Of a stretch of 5,781 bases of DNA, positions 1-5,724 are shown piece by piece. The translations under genes and the position numbers were made by a program. This stretch comes from an uncultured Bacilli bacterium (GTDB taxonomy: Bacteria > Bacillota_I > Bacilli_A > RF39 > UBA660): positions 1 through 5,781 of the forward strand of contig CANQER010000069.1 of NCBI GenBank assembly GCA_947595415.1, read 5' to 3'. Every line of letters begins with the position of its first letter. The stretch's first letter is position 1. The notes under the pieces were generated by a model that searched no databases, was not told the origin of the DNA, and saw only the letters and a list, made by a program, of their open reading frames with translations.

Positions 1-512
1 AAAAACCTAAAATTTTAATTGCGTATTTTTCACGCACAGGTGAAAATTATGCAGTTGGGAACATTGAAATTGGTAATACTGAAGTGTTTGCTAACTACAT
101 AAAAGATTATACAAATGCAGATATGTATAAAATTGAACCAGAAGTTCCTTATCCAGAAAGTTATGAAGAAACCCAAACTCAAGCACTTGCTGAAAAAAAT
201 AATAATGCTCGTCCTAATATAAAAAATGAATTGGCTAATTTTAGTAATTATGATATAATTTTTATAGGTTATCCTATTTGGTATGAAGATATGCCAATGA
301 TTATTTATACGTTCTTAGAAAGTTATGACTTTAGTGGAAAAACAATTATTCCATTTAACACTCATGAGGGAAGTGGGAATGCTAATACTTATGATACAAT
401 CAAAAGTAAACTTAGTTCTTCTGTGGTGTTAGAGGGACTTTCTATTAAAGGACAAGATGTTAGAAATTCGCAAAATCAAATAAATAATTGGTTAAAACAA
501 TTAGGATATTAG
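1..512 (+). CDS. Flavodoxin-like protein, 5' end outside the window
   Basis: The reading frame is open from the window edge (first whole codon at base 3) to TAG at 510-512, giving 169 visible residues and lacking only the extreme N-terminus. A GTG at 84 is in frame, but it cannot be the start because the diagnostic N-terminal motif lies upstream. The first beta strand and FMN phosphate loop read KILIAYFSRTGEN at visible residues 3-15, close to the flavodoxin pattern S-x-T-G-N-T. Further motifs are GYPIWY at about 89-94 and THEGSG at about 120-125, typical of the short flavodoxins in the Flavodoxin_4 group of Firmicutes. Such proteins bind FMN in the cytoplasm and carry electrons or reduce quinone-like substrates; the partner here is unknown. 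The downstream small membrane protein begins 13 bases after the stop, so the two are probably co-transcribed. Confidence 0.9.
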   Translation, partial: KPKILIAYFSRTGENYAVGNIEIGNTEVFANYIKDYTNADMYKIEPEVPYPESYEETQTQALAEKNNNARPNIKNELANFSNYDIIFIGYPIWYEDMPMIIYTFLESYDFSGKTIIPFNTHEGSGNANTYDTIKSKLSSSVVLEGLSIKGQDVRNSQNQINNWLKQLGY

Positions 513-525
513 GAAGGAGTAATAT

Positions 526-822
526 ATGGGGCTATATAATATGAGTAGTTATGAAATGAAAGAACAAAGTAAGAAATTTTTAAAAACTTCTTATGGAAAA
601 TTATCATTCTGTTTAGCTTATAGTATACCTATCGTTTGTTTAATCTTTTTAATCAATGTGATAATTTGTGGTTTTCATTGTATTAGTTACTTTTGGTATT
701 ATGGATTGTTTTTCTTAGGTATGATAATATTTACTATTATAACTCTTGTTTTAGGTAGTATTTACTATTATACTAAACTTGAAAAATTTGTTGAATTAAC
801 ATCTACAAAAAGTAAAAAGTAA
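526..822 (+). CDS. Small two-helix membrane protein, unknown function
   Basis: This 98-residue protein is not recognised. A strong Shine-Dalgarno site (AGGAAGGAG, 511-519) lies six bases before the ATG at 526, which favours this start over the in-frame ATG at 541. Residues 1-25 are polar and fairly rich in Lys, with two hydrophobic segments at about 27-49 and 58-82, the second rich in aromatic residues (ISYFWYYGLFFLGM region), and a Lys-rich tail ending KSKK. By the positive-inside rule both ends are probably cytoplasmic. The gene follows the flavodoxin gene by 13 bases and its stop codon overlaps a terminator, so it is the last gene of that transcription unit. Whether it works with the flavodoxin cannot be told from the sequence. 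Confidence 0.75.
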   Translation: MGLYNMSSYEMKEQSKKFLKTSYGKLSFCLAYSIPIVCLIFLINVIICGFHCISYFWYYGLFFLGMIIFTIITLVLGSIYYYTKLEKFVELTSTKSKK

Positions 823-851
823 AGTATGTTTTAAAAAGCATACTTTTAATT
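821..851 (+). terminator. Rho-independent terminator after the flavodoxin unit
   Basis: AAAGTATG at 821-828 pairs perfectly with CATACTTT at 839-846, with a ten-base AT-rich loop that may close further. A T-rich stretch follows (TTTTAATTTT). The 5' arm overlaps the stop codon at 820-822. The stem is AT-rich, so it may be modest in strength. Confidence 0.7.
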
Positions 852-869
852 TTAAAAAGATAGCTCATC

Positions 870-899
870 TTGACTAATAAAGGTAGTATATGATATATT
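870..899 (+). promoter_or_regulatory. Sigma-A-type promoter of the pilin-like gene
   Basis: TTGACT at 870-875 and TATATT at 894-899 are separated by 18 bases. A TG at 891-892, one base before the -10 element, makes an extended -10. It lies 24 bases before the ATG at 923, downstream of a terminator, and so fits independent transcription of the pilin-like gene. Confidence 0.65.
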
Positions 900-922
900 A
901 AATATGATAAAGGAGGTAGAAA

Positions 923-1306
923 ATGAAAAGTAGAAAGGGTTTCACACTAATTGAACTTTTAGCAGTTATCGTAATTTTAGCAGTAATCGCTTTAATTGCA
1001 ACACCACTTATTTTAAATGTTATTGAAACTGCTAAAAAGGGAGCTGCAGAACAAAGTGCAAATGGATATATTAAAGCACTAGAAGATCATATTGCAATTC
1101 AAATGTTACAAGATGCAAATTACACAGTTCCAACAGTATACACAGATACAACTATATCAGTAAAAGGTGACAAACCAACATCAGTTAGTTTATCTATGAG
1201 TGATGGAGTAGTTGTTAGTGGTACAATTACAGTTGGTGGATATGATGTAACTATTGAAAATGGAGTAGCTAAAAAGGGTAGCACTACAGTAAAAGCATCT
1301 TCATAA
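923..1306 (+). CDS. Type IV prepilin-like protein (N-terminal methylation motif)
   Basis: This is a 127-residue protein with a class III signal: MKSRKG followed by FTLIELLAVIVILAVIALIATPL. Prepilin peptidase would be expected to cut after Gly6, leaving Phe at +1 and the conserved Glu at +5 of the mature protein. The hydrophobic helix covers about residues 7-31. The rest is a short amphipathic helix (about 32-62) and a compact Thr/Val/Gly-rich, probably beta, C-terminal domain without cysteines. It is shorter than classical major pilins. The start is fixed by AGGAGGT at 911-917, five bases before the ATG. The gene has its own promoter and terminator, and no pilus assembly ATPase, prepilin peptidase or second pilin lies nearby. 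It could be a pilin, a pseudopilin or a competence-type subunit; the sequence alone does not decide. The gene ends in tandem stops TAA TAG. Confidence 0.88.
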   Translation: MKSRKGFTLIELLAVIVILAVIALIATPLILNVIETAKKGAAEQSANGYIKALEDHIAIQMLQDANYTVPTVYTDTTISVKGDKPTSVSLSMSDGVVVSGTITVGGYDVTIENGVAKKGSTTVKASS

Positions 1307-1323
1307 TAGTATTTTAAATGGAC

Positions 1324-1349
1324 AAGACAAGCAACCAAGCTTGTTTTTT
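1324..1349 (+). terminator. Rho-independent terminator after the pilin-like gene
   Basis: ACAAGC at 1327-1332 pairs with GCTTGT at 1339-1344 around a six-base loop, directly followed by a T-run (1345-1349). Outward pairing with AAG at 1324-1326 can extend the stem. Its position, 18 bases after the stop, fits a terminator of the single-gene unit. Confidence 0.8.
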
Positions 1350-1351
1350 GT

Positions 1352-1389
1352 TAGTTTAATTGAATAAAAAAAGAATTTATGTTAAACTA
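1352..1389. repeat. 8-bp inverted repeat upstream of the acyltransferase promoter
   Basis: TAGTTTAA at 1352-1359 is the exact reverse complement of TTAAACTA at 1382-1389, with 22 bases between. G-T pairs could extend each end by one. It lies between the pilin terminator and the promoter of the switchable acyltransferase, and so could be an operator or a weak hairpin. In DNA this AT-rich it may also be chance. Confidence 0.35.
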
Positions 1390-1405
1390 GATATATATTT
1401 AATTT

Positions 1406-1433
1406 TTGAATTTTTTTATTAATAATTTATAAT
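1406..1433 (+). promoter_or_regulatory. Promoter of the phase-variable acyltransferase (copy 1)
   Basis: TTGAAT at 1406-1411 and a consensus TATAAT at 1428-1433 are 16 bases apart. The -10 element begins 34 bases before the ATG at 1462. The second poly-G gene has the same layout (TTGAAT, a near-consensus -10 element, 35 bases from -10 to ATG), which supports both calls. A weaker alternative is TTGAAT at 1360-1365 with TAAACT at 1383-1388. Confidence 0.65.
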
Positions 1434-1461
1434 AAAAGTAGTAAAATTGAGGTGAAGTAAA

Positions 1462-2574
1462 ATGGTAGCAAATAGCAAATGGGGGGGGGCACTTACTACC
1501 AACAAACATAATGGAATAATAAGTTTTTGGAAGTTTGTTTTTTGTTTAATGATAGTTATTAGACATAGTAAATGGTTAGGATATAATGAAACAAAATTAT
1601 TTATAGGAGGATCTATTGGAGTTGATTTTTTCTTTATAGTGTCAGGATTTTTAATGGCAGTATCAGCTTTTAAAAACAAAAACGAAGAAAGTATTTGTAG
1701 GTCAACATGGAAATTTTTATGGCGTAAAATAAAAAAACTTTTTCCCTATGTCTTATTTTCATTTGTCCTACTATTAATTATTTTAATAGCTATTGATTCT
1801 CGAACTATTTTTGAGTGGGTTACAGGTTTATGGGATTTATTTTTATTAGGTATGGCAGGTTTTCGTATGGAAGACATTAATGTTATTTCTTGGTATATCT
1901 CTGCTATGTTAATTTGTATGTTAGTTATATATCCCTTACTTTTAAAATATAAAGATAATTATTCCTTATTAATAGCTCCAATAATAATAATTTTATTAGG
2001 AGGTTATCTTTCGCATGAATTCAAATCTTTATTTATTCCATATTCATGGCGTGGTTTTTACTACAAAGGTTTAATTAGAGGATTTTTAGCTTTAAATATT
2101 GGAGTTGTTTGTCACTATATTTGTCAAAAACTAAAAACAATAGATTTTACTAAACTAGGTAGATATTTACTTACAGGTTTAGAAATAATTTGTTTTATAT
2201 CAATTTTGGTTTGTGCCCAAACATCTGAAATACCTAATTCAATTTATTATTTTTGTCTTATCATATTTGCTATAGGAATAATTATCGCTTTTAGTCAAAA
2301 AACTATTACTTATAACTTTTCATGTAATAAAGTATTTTATTTTTTAGAAAAAGTAAGTTTACCAATGTATTTAAACCAACGATTTTTTGGTTATCTTATA
2401 GCTAATTTAGATATTTTTAATAGATTTAACTATTATAGTAAAACTTTAATTTTTGTAATACTTAATTTCTTATTTGCTATTATAACAATATATCTAATAG
2501 AATTTTTGTTAAAAAAATTTCAAAAATTAGTTACTTACTTAAAACCTAAATTAATTTTGAATGAAGGACTATAA
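1462..2574 (+). CDS. Membrane acyltransferase (acyltransferase-3 family) with a poly-G frame switch, in frame here
   Basis: This 370-residue polytopic protein looks like the acyltransferase-3 family, integral membrane enzymes that transfer acyl groups, often acetyl, to surface polysaccharides, peptidoglycan or lipid-linked sugars. Family features are the first helix ending in the Arg-His pair R34-H35, the G-S-I-G-V-D-F-F-F-I-V-S-G stretch at 50-62, a basic loop before the next helix (WRKIKK, 87-92) and SWYISAML at 143-150. About ten hydrophobic segments follow through residue 350, then a Lys-rich tail. The start is supported by GAGGTGA at 1449-1455, six bases before the ATG. Codons 7-10 (Trp-Gly-Gly-Ala) contain a run of nine G at 1481-1489, so one gained or lost G destroys the frame. 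Residues 1-17 precede the first helix and look like a dispensable extension carrying the switch. The acyl donor and acceptor cannot be predicted. The gene appears monocistronic. Confidence 0.9.
   Translation: MVANSKWGGALTTNKHNGIISFWKFVFCLMIVIRHSKWLGYNETKLFIGGSIGVDFFFIVSGFLMAVSAFKNKNEESICRSTWKFLWRKIKKLFPYVLFSFVLLLIILIAIDSRTIFEWVTGLWDLFLLGMAGFRMEDINVISWYISAMLICMLVIYPLLLKYKDNYSLLIAPIIIILLGGYLSHEFKSLFIPYSWRGFYYKGLIRGFLALNIGVVCHYICQKLKTIDFTKLGRYLLTGLEIICFISILVCAQTSEIPNSIYYFCLIIFAIGIIIAFSQKTITYNFSCNKVFYFLEKVSLPMYLNQRFFGYLIANLDIFNRFNYYSKTLIFVILNFLFAIITIYLIEFLLKKFQKLVTYLKPKLILNEGL
1467..1489 (+). repeat. Tandem AGCAAAT heptamers plus G9 tract (copy 1, ON state)
   Basis: Two perfect AGCAAAT units (1467-1473 and 1474-1480) run directly into nine G (1481-1489) within codons 2-10 of the acyltransferase. 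With nine G the frame continues. With ten G it would stop at TAA 1509-1511 after 16 codons, and with eight G at TAA 1517-1519 after 18 codons. A core with the same two heptamers recurs at 5730-5753 with ten G. Runs of nine or more G are known slipped-strand hotspots in phase-variable genes of other bacteria; that this tract varies is inferred. Confidence 0.85.
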
Positions 2575-2586
2575 AAGTTCTTTTTT
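2564..2586 (+). terminator. Rho-independent terminator of the acyltransferase gene
   Basis: AAGGACT at 2564-2570 pairs with AGTTCTT at 2576-2582 (one G-T pair) around a five-base loop, within a six-base T-run at 2581-2586. The stop codon (2572-2574) sits in the loop. AATGAA at 2560-2565 could alternatively pair with TTCATT at 2585-2590, which would extend the hairpin with a T bulge. Confidence 0.65.
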
Positions 2587-2592
2587 CATTAA

Positions 2593-2621
2593 TTTACATC
2601 TTAAACTATACATGGTATAAT
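2593..2621 (+). promoter_or_regulatory. Promoter of the restriction-modification operon
   Basis: TTTACA at 2593-2598 and a consensus TATAAT at 2616-2621 are spaced by exactly 17 bases, with TG at 2613-2614 making an extended -10. It lies 42 bases before the methyltransferase ATG and just after a terminator. This is one of the best promoter matches in the window. No controller-protein gene lies upstream. Confidence 0.75.
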
Positions 2622-2647
2622 AGTAATATATTAATTAAAACTAACTG

Positions 2648-2654
2648 AAAGGTG
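2648..2654 (+). promoter_or_regulatory. Ribosome binding site setting the methyltransferase start
   Basis: AAAGGTG at 2648-2654 lies nine bases before ATG 2664. It overlaps the alternative in-frame GTG at 2652, which then has no site of its own. This favours ATG 2664 as the start. Confidence 0.55.
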
Positions 2655-2663
2655 TTGGAGATA

Positions 2664-3854
2664 ATGAAGAAGGTAAGAATGTTTGAAGCTTTCGCTGGCA
2701 TAGGGTCACAACGAAAAGCCCTTTCAAAATTAGTTGATGAAAATTTTGATTTTGAAGTTGTAGGAATATCAGAATGGGATATTGATGCTGTAATATCTTA
2801 TGATGCTATTCACAATTCAGATAAAGAAGAAATAAGTGTTCCTTCAATTGATGAAGTAAAAAAATTTTTAAAAAATTTTACCTATAGTCTTGATGGTAAA
2901 AAAGAATCTAAAAGTTTTTTGAGACAAAGTGATGAAAAACTTAAAGATTTATATATTGCTCATATTAGAAATAACAATTTTCCTGATATTAGAAAATTAA
3001 AAGGTAGCGATATAGTTGATTTAGATGTTGATTTGTTTACTTATTCTTTTCCTTGTCAAGATTTATCCTTAGCTGGAAAAAGAGCAGGTATGAAAAAAGG
3101 AGACAATACTCGTTCTGGACTACTTTGGGAAGTAGAAAGAATAATGGATGAGATAAATGAAATAGATCCTTCAAAACTACCTAAGTATTTACTTATGGAA
3201 AATGTAGAAAGTATTTTAAGTGTTAAAAATATAGATGATTACAATGAATGGAAAAACAAGTTAAAAAAATTAGGTTATACTACTTTTGATGGAATATTAA
3301 ATGCTTATGATTTTAATATTCCTCAAAAAAGAAAACGTTGTTTTGCGATTAGTATTAGAAATTATAATGGTAAATATGTAAAAGAGTCAAAAGATTTAAA
3401 AATTGATGAAATTATTTTTAATCGTTATAAACCACCTGTTACTCCTCATTTGAGTGAATTTATAATGGATGATTATAGTAAGTCTAAATTCAAAGAAGAA
3501 GCAGATGAAGCTCAACCACCTCATACTCCTTATCGTGATAAGATGTGGCGAAACAATAAAAGGTTATATGAAAATGGTAAATATAACTATGATTATGCTT
3601 TTACTTTGATGACAAAACAAGATCGTATTCCTAATGCTGGAATGCTTGAGTATTTAGAAAATGAGGGTAAACGTTATAGGATGTTATCACCAAGAGAATG
3701 TTTTCTTTTGATGGGTTATGATCATGATGATTATGAAAAAGTTTTAAGTAAAAATATCTCAAGGGAAAGACGTTATCGTCAACCAGGTAATAGTATTGTA
3801 GTTAATGTTTTAGTTGAGGTTTTTAGATATTTTATTAAAGAGATTGATGATTAG
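2664..3854 (+). CDS. DNA (cytosine-5-)-methyltransferase of a type II restriction-modification system
   Basis: This 396-residue enzyme has the C5-cytosine methyltransferase motifs in canonical order. Motif I (SAM binding) is FEAFAGIG at about 7-14. Motif IV is SFPCQDLSLAGKR at 128-140 with catalytic Cys131. Motif VI is MENVES at about 178-183 with Glu179. Motif VIII is PQKRKRCFAISI at about 220-231. Motif IX is RMLSPRECFLLMGY at about 339-352, and motif X is QPGNSIVVNVL at about 373-383. The target-recognition region lies between motifs VIII and IX (about 232-338); its specificity cannot be read from sequence. The enzyme transfers methyl from S-adenosylmethionine to C5 of cytosine in a short DNA site, protecting it from the partner nuclease. 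The HNH endonuclease gene starts 8 bases after the stop, and its Shine-Dalgarno site overlaps the TAG. An upstream GTG (2652) would add four residues. All key catalytic motifs look intact. Confidence 0.95.
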   Translation: MKKVRMFEAFAGIGSQRKALSKLVDENFDFEVVGISEWDIDAVISYDAIHNSDKEEISVPSIDEVKKFLKNFTYSLDGKKESKSFLRQSDEKLKDLYIAHIRNNNFPDIRKLKGSDIVDLDVDLFTYSFPCQDLSLAGKRAGMKKGDNTRSGLLWEVERIMDEINEIDPSKLPKYLLMENVESILSVKNIDDYNEWKNKLKKLGYTTFDGILNAYDFNIPQKRKRCFAISIRNYNGKYVKESKDLKIDEIIFNRYKPPVTPHLSEFIMDDYSKSKFKEEADEAQPPHTPYRDKMWRNNKRLYENGKYNYDYAFTLMTKQDRIPNAGMLEYLENEGKRYRMLSPRECFLLMGYDHDDYEKVLSKNISRERRYRQPGNSIVVNVLVEVFRYFIKEIDD

Positions 3855-3862
3855 GAGGTATT

Positions 3863-5089
3863 ATGGATAAAAATAAATTGTTAAAATTACTTTCTTTGTT
3901 TAAATCAAAGGATATTAAGTTATGGAATCCTAATACTAGTTATTGTTGTTATATTGAGGATCATTTTAGGGATATTTTAGATTACTGTAAAGATAATAAT
4001 ACTTATTCTATTACTTATGAAAATTGGAAAAAACTACTTGATACTTCAGGTAACAAATCAAAGAAGGGTTCTGAAACTCATAATTTAGTCCATGCTTTAA
4101 ATGTAATTGATACTTCTTATGATTATCATTACCAAGTTGATTATAAAAGAGTTATTAATGTTAATAAAAAAATAGTTGATGCTTATAAGAAATTTGCTTC
4201 AAACAAGGATTTTCCCAAAGAGGTTTATAATAAAATAGCTTTAAATTATATTGATTTTTTGGAAAAGAATGATATTTTTACGATTGATAAGGCATCACAT
4301 GTTAAATGGGTTGCGTATAATATTTTAATAACTATTTGTATTGAAACTAAGACTTTTACTTTTGAGGAGGTTTTACCTTTTGTTAGGTTTGTTAAGTATC
4401 GCAATGTGGTTGCGAATATGGATAAACTTAAGAAGATTGTATATAGGGATGTTAATAATGGTAAAAGGAAGTTTTTGAGTTTATTAGGTTTATGTGAGGA
4501 TGGTAAATTAACTAAGTTAGGTCAAAGGTATTTGGATTCTTTTGATAAGTATTTAGTTACTTATTCTAAGGATATTATTGATAATAATATCGAAGAAGAG
4601 TTTTTACAAGAGCAGGCTTTAACATCTAGTTATGATACTTTGGAAAGATATAATCCTATTGATCCTGATGATGTGAAAAAATGGAAAGAGAAACATCGTT
4701 ATTTAACTAGTAATAATAAGGTTAGATATAAGACTAATGCTAAAAATAAAAGAAAGGTTTTACAGGATAGTAAATATGAGTGTGAGTATGGTAATTTGTT
4801 AGGTGAGATTCATACGACTTTTCCATCGTTTTCTAATATGCCTAATTATGTTGAGGCTCATCATTTGATTCCTATGAGTGCGCAAGATGAGGTTAATATT
4901 ATTTTAGACGATGTTATTAATTTGGTTAGTTTGTGTCCTAATTGTCATAAGAAGATTCACTTTGCGAGTGATGAGGTTAAGATGAAGATGATTTTGAAAA
5001 TTTATATGGAAAGGTATAATAAAAATCCAGAGTACTTTGGTAGGGTTAATTTTGCGATGATAATGGCTAAGTATTATGGTATACAATAG
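3863..5089 (+). CDS. HNH endonuclease, probable restriction enzyme partner of the methyltransferase
   Basis: This 408-residue protein carries a C-terminal HNH nuclease domain at about 300-370: C307, H317 (in HTTF), EAHHLIPM at 331-338, then NLVSLCPNCHKKIH at 353-366. His334 is the likely general base, with Asn353 and His362 or His366 completing the HNH triad. A structural zinc is probably held by C358 and C361 with C307. The usual second Cys of the first knuckle is absent (CEYG), and H317 may replace it, as in my recollection of related families with a C...H-x-T-F pattern. The roughly 290 N-terminal residues are mostly helical, Lys- and Tyr-rich and not recognised; they presumably recognise DNA. 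AGGAGG at 3853-3858 overlaps the methyltransferase stop, so translation is probably coupled. The role as cognate restriction enzyme is inferred from this adjacency. Codon use drifts toward GAG, AAG, AGG and TTG in its second half. Confidence 0.88.
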   Translation: MDKNKLLKLLSLFKSKDIKLWNPNTSYCCYIEDHFRDILDYCKDNNTYSITYENWKKLLDTSGNKSKKGSETHNLVHALNVIDTSYDYHYQVDYKRVINVNKKIVDAYKKFASNKDFPKEVYNKIALNYIDFLEKNDIFTIDKASHVKWVAYNILITICIETKTFTFEEVLPFVRFVKYRNVVANMDKLKKIVYRDVNNGKRKFLSLLGLCEDGKLTKLGQRYLDSFDKYLVTYSKDIIDNNIEEEFLQEQALTSSYDTLERYNPIDPDDVKKWKEKHRYLTSNNKVRYKTNAKNKRKVLQDSKYECEYGNLLGEIHTTFPSFSNMPNYVEAHHLIPMSAQDEVNIILDDVINLVSLCPNCHKKIHFASDEVKMKMILKIYMERYNKNPEYFGRVNFAMIMAKYYGIQ

Positions 5090-5094
5090 GAGGG
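5088..5094 (+). promoter_or_regulatory. Shine-Dalgarno setting the DUF308 gene start
   Basis: AGGAGGG at 5088-5094 overlaps the stop of the endonuclease gene (5087-5089) and sits five bases before ATG 5100. It rules against the upstream in-frame ATG at 5076, which overlaps the nuclease gene and has no such site. It suggests translational coupling. Confidence 0.75.
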
Positions 5095-5099
5095 ATAAT

Positions 5100-5642
5100 A
5101 TGAAAAAATTTTTTAATGATATGTTTGTTTCATCTATTTTTAGTTCTTTGTTGTTTTTGTTTGTTGGGTTGTTTTTACTTTTTGCGCCATCTTTAACGAT
5201 TTCTTTGATTGCGTATATTGTTGGGTTGTTTATTTTAATTCCTGGGATTTTAGGTCTTGTTAATTTTTTTAGGGATAAGAATAATTTGAGTTGTGTTTAT
5301 GGGATTATTAGTGTTTTAGCAGCTATTATTATTATTTTAAATCCATCTGCTTTAGCTAGTATTATTCCTTTGATGTTAGGTTTTTGGCTTGTTGTGAATG
5401 GGTTTTTTAAGATTAAGTATTCGTTTATTTTAAGGTCAAATAAAAGAAAGTGGTTAGGATCTTTTGTTATTTCTGTTGTTATTGTGATTGGGGGATTCGT
5501 ACTTCTTTTAAATCCTTTTAAAACAGCGATAGTTATTACTACTTTAATTGGTATATATATGGTTTTGTATGCTATATTAGATATTGTGAATGCTATGATT
5601 GTTAAGAAGAATGTTGATGATTTTGTTGAAATTATTAGATAG
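5100..5642 (+). CDS. DUF308/HdeD-like six-helix membrane protein
   Basis: This 180-residue, very hydrophobic protein has six predicted membrane helices at about 11-28, 32-55, 66-81, 85-104, 119-137 and 142-165. They form three repeated two-helix units, in which the first helix of each pair ends in A-P or N-P (residues 29-30, 81-82, 138-139). This internal repeat is the hallmark of the DUF308 family, which includes the E. coli acid-resistance membrane protein HdeD. The biochemical function of most members is unknown. The start at 5100 is chosen from the AGGAGGG just upstream; an in-frame ATG at 5076 would add eight residues. It begins ten bases after the endonuclease stop, so it is probably the third gene of the restriction-modification operon, though this family is not known to take part in restriction. 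Codons are rich in TTG, GTT and GGG, more so than in the upstream genes. Confidence 0.85.
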   Translation: MKKFFNDMFVSSIFSSLLFLFVGLFLLFAPSLTISLIAYIVGLFILIPGILGLVNFFRDKNNLSCVYGIISVLAAIIIILNPSALASIIPLMLGFWLVVNGFFKIKYSFILRSNKRKWLGSFVISVVIVIGGFVLLLNPFKTAIVITTLIGIYMVLYAILDIVNAMIVKKNVDDFVEIIR

Positions 5643-5666
5643 AGTGTAAAGTAGTATATTACATGC

Positions 5667-5695
5667 TTGAATAAATATTAATTTAATGGTATATT
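5667..5695 (+). promoter_or_regulatory. Promoter of the second poly-G gene (copy 2)
   Basis: TTGAAT at 5667-5672 and TATATT at 5690-5695 are 17 bases apart. The -35 hexamer is identical to that of the first poly-G gene, and the distance from -35 to ATG is 58 bases here against 56 there. No convincing terminator separates it from the DUF308 gene, so read-through from upstream is also possible. Confidence 0.65.
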
Positions 5696-5724
5696 AGTAG
5701 TGTATAAGAAAGTAGGTAATGGAT

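Noticed and set aside
1120..1338. Open frame of 72 codons on the - strand
   Set aside because: It lies antisense to the pilin-like gene and its terminator, and its translation resembles no family. It is a shadow of the low-stop coding strand.
1481..1489. G9 as a sequencing or assembly artefact
   Set aside because: Homopolymer length errors are possible, but the frame is intact at nine G, and an independent locus has the same core with ten G. The tract itself is therefore real even if its exact length is uncertain.
1472..1575. Near-repeat ATAGCAAATGG (1472-1482) and ATAGTAAATGG (1565-1575), both in frame and coding S-K-W
   Set aside because: Ten of eleven bases match, but the second lies in the conserved first-helix region after R-H and has no G run. 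This is probably coincidence in AT-rich DNA.
1419..1679. Open frame of 86 codons on the - strand crossing the G tract
   Set aside because: It is antisense to the acyltransferase start and promoter, with no recognisable domain. The + strand gene has a clear family match and ribosome site.
4904..5086. Open frame of 60 codons on the - strand
   Set aside because: It is antisense to the conserved HNH motif region, which is clearly coded on the + strand.
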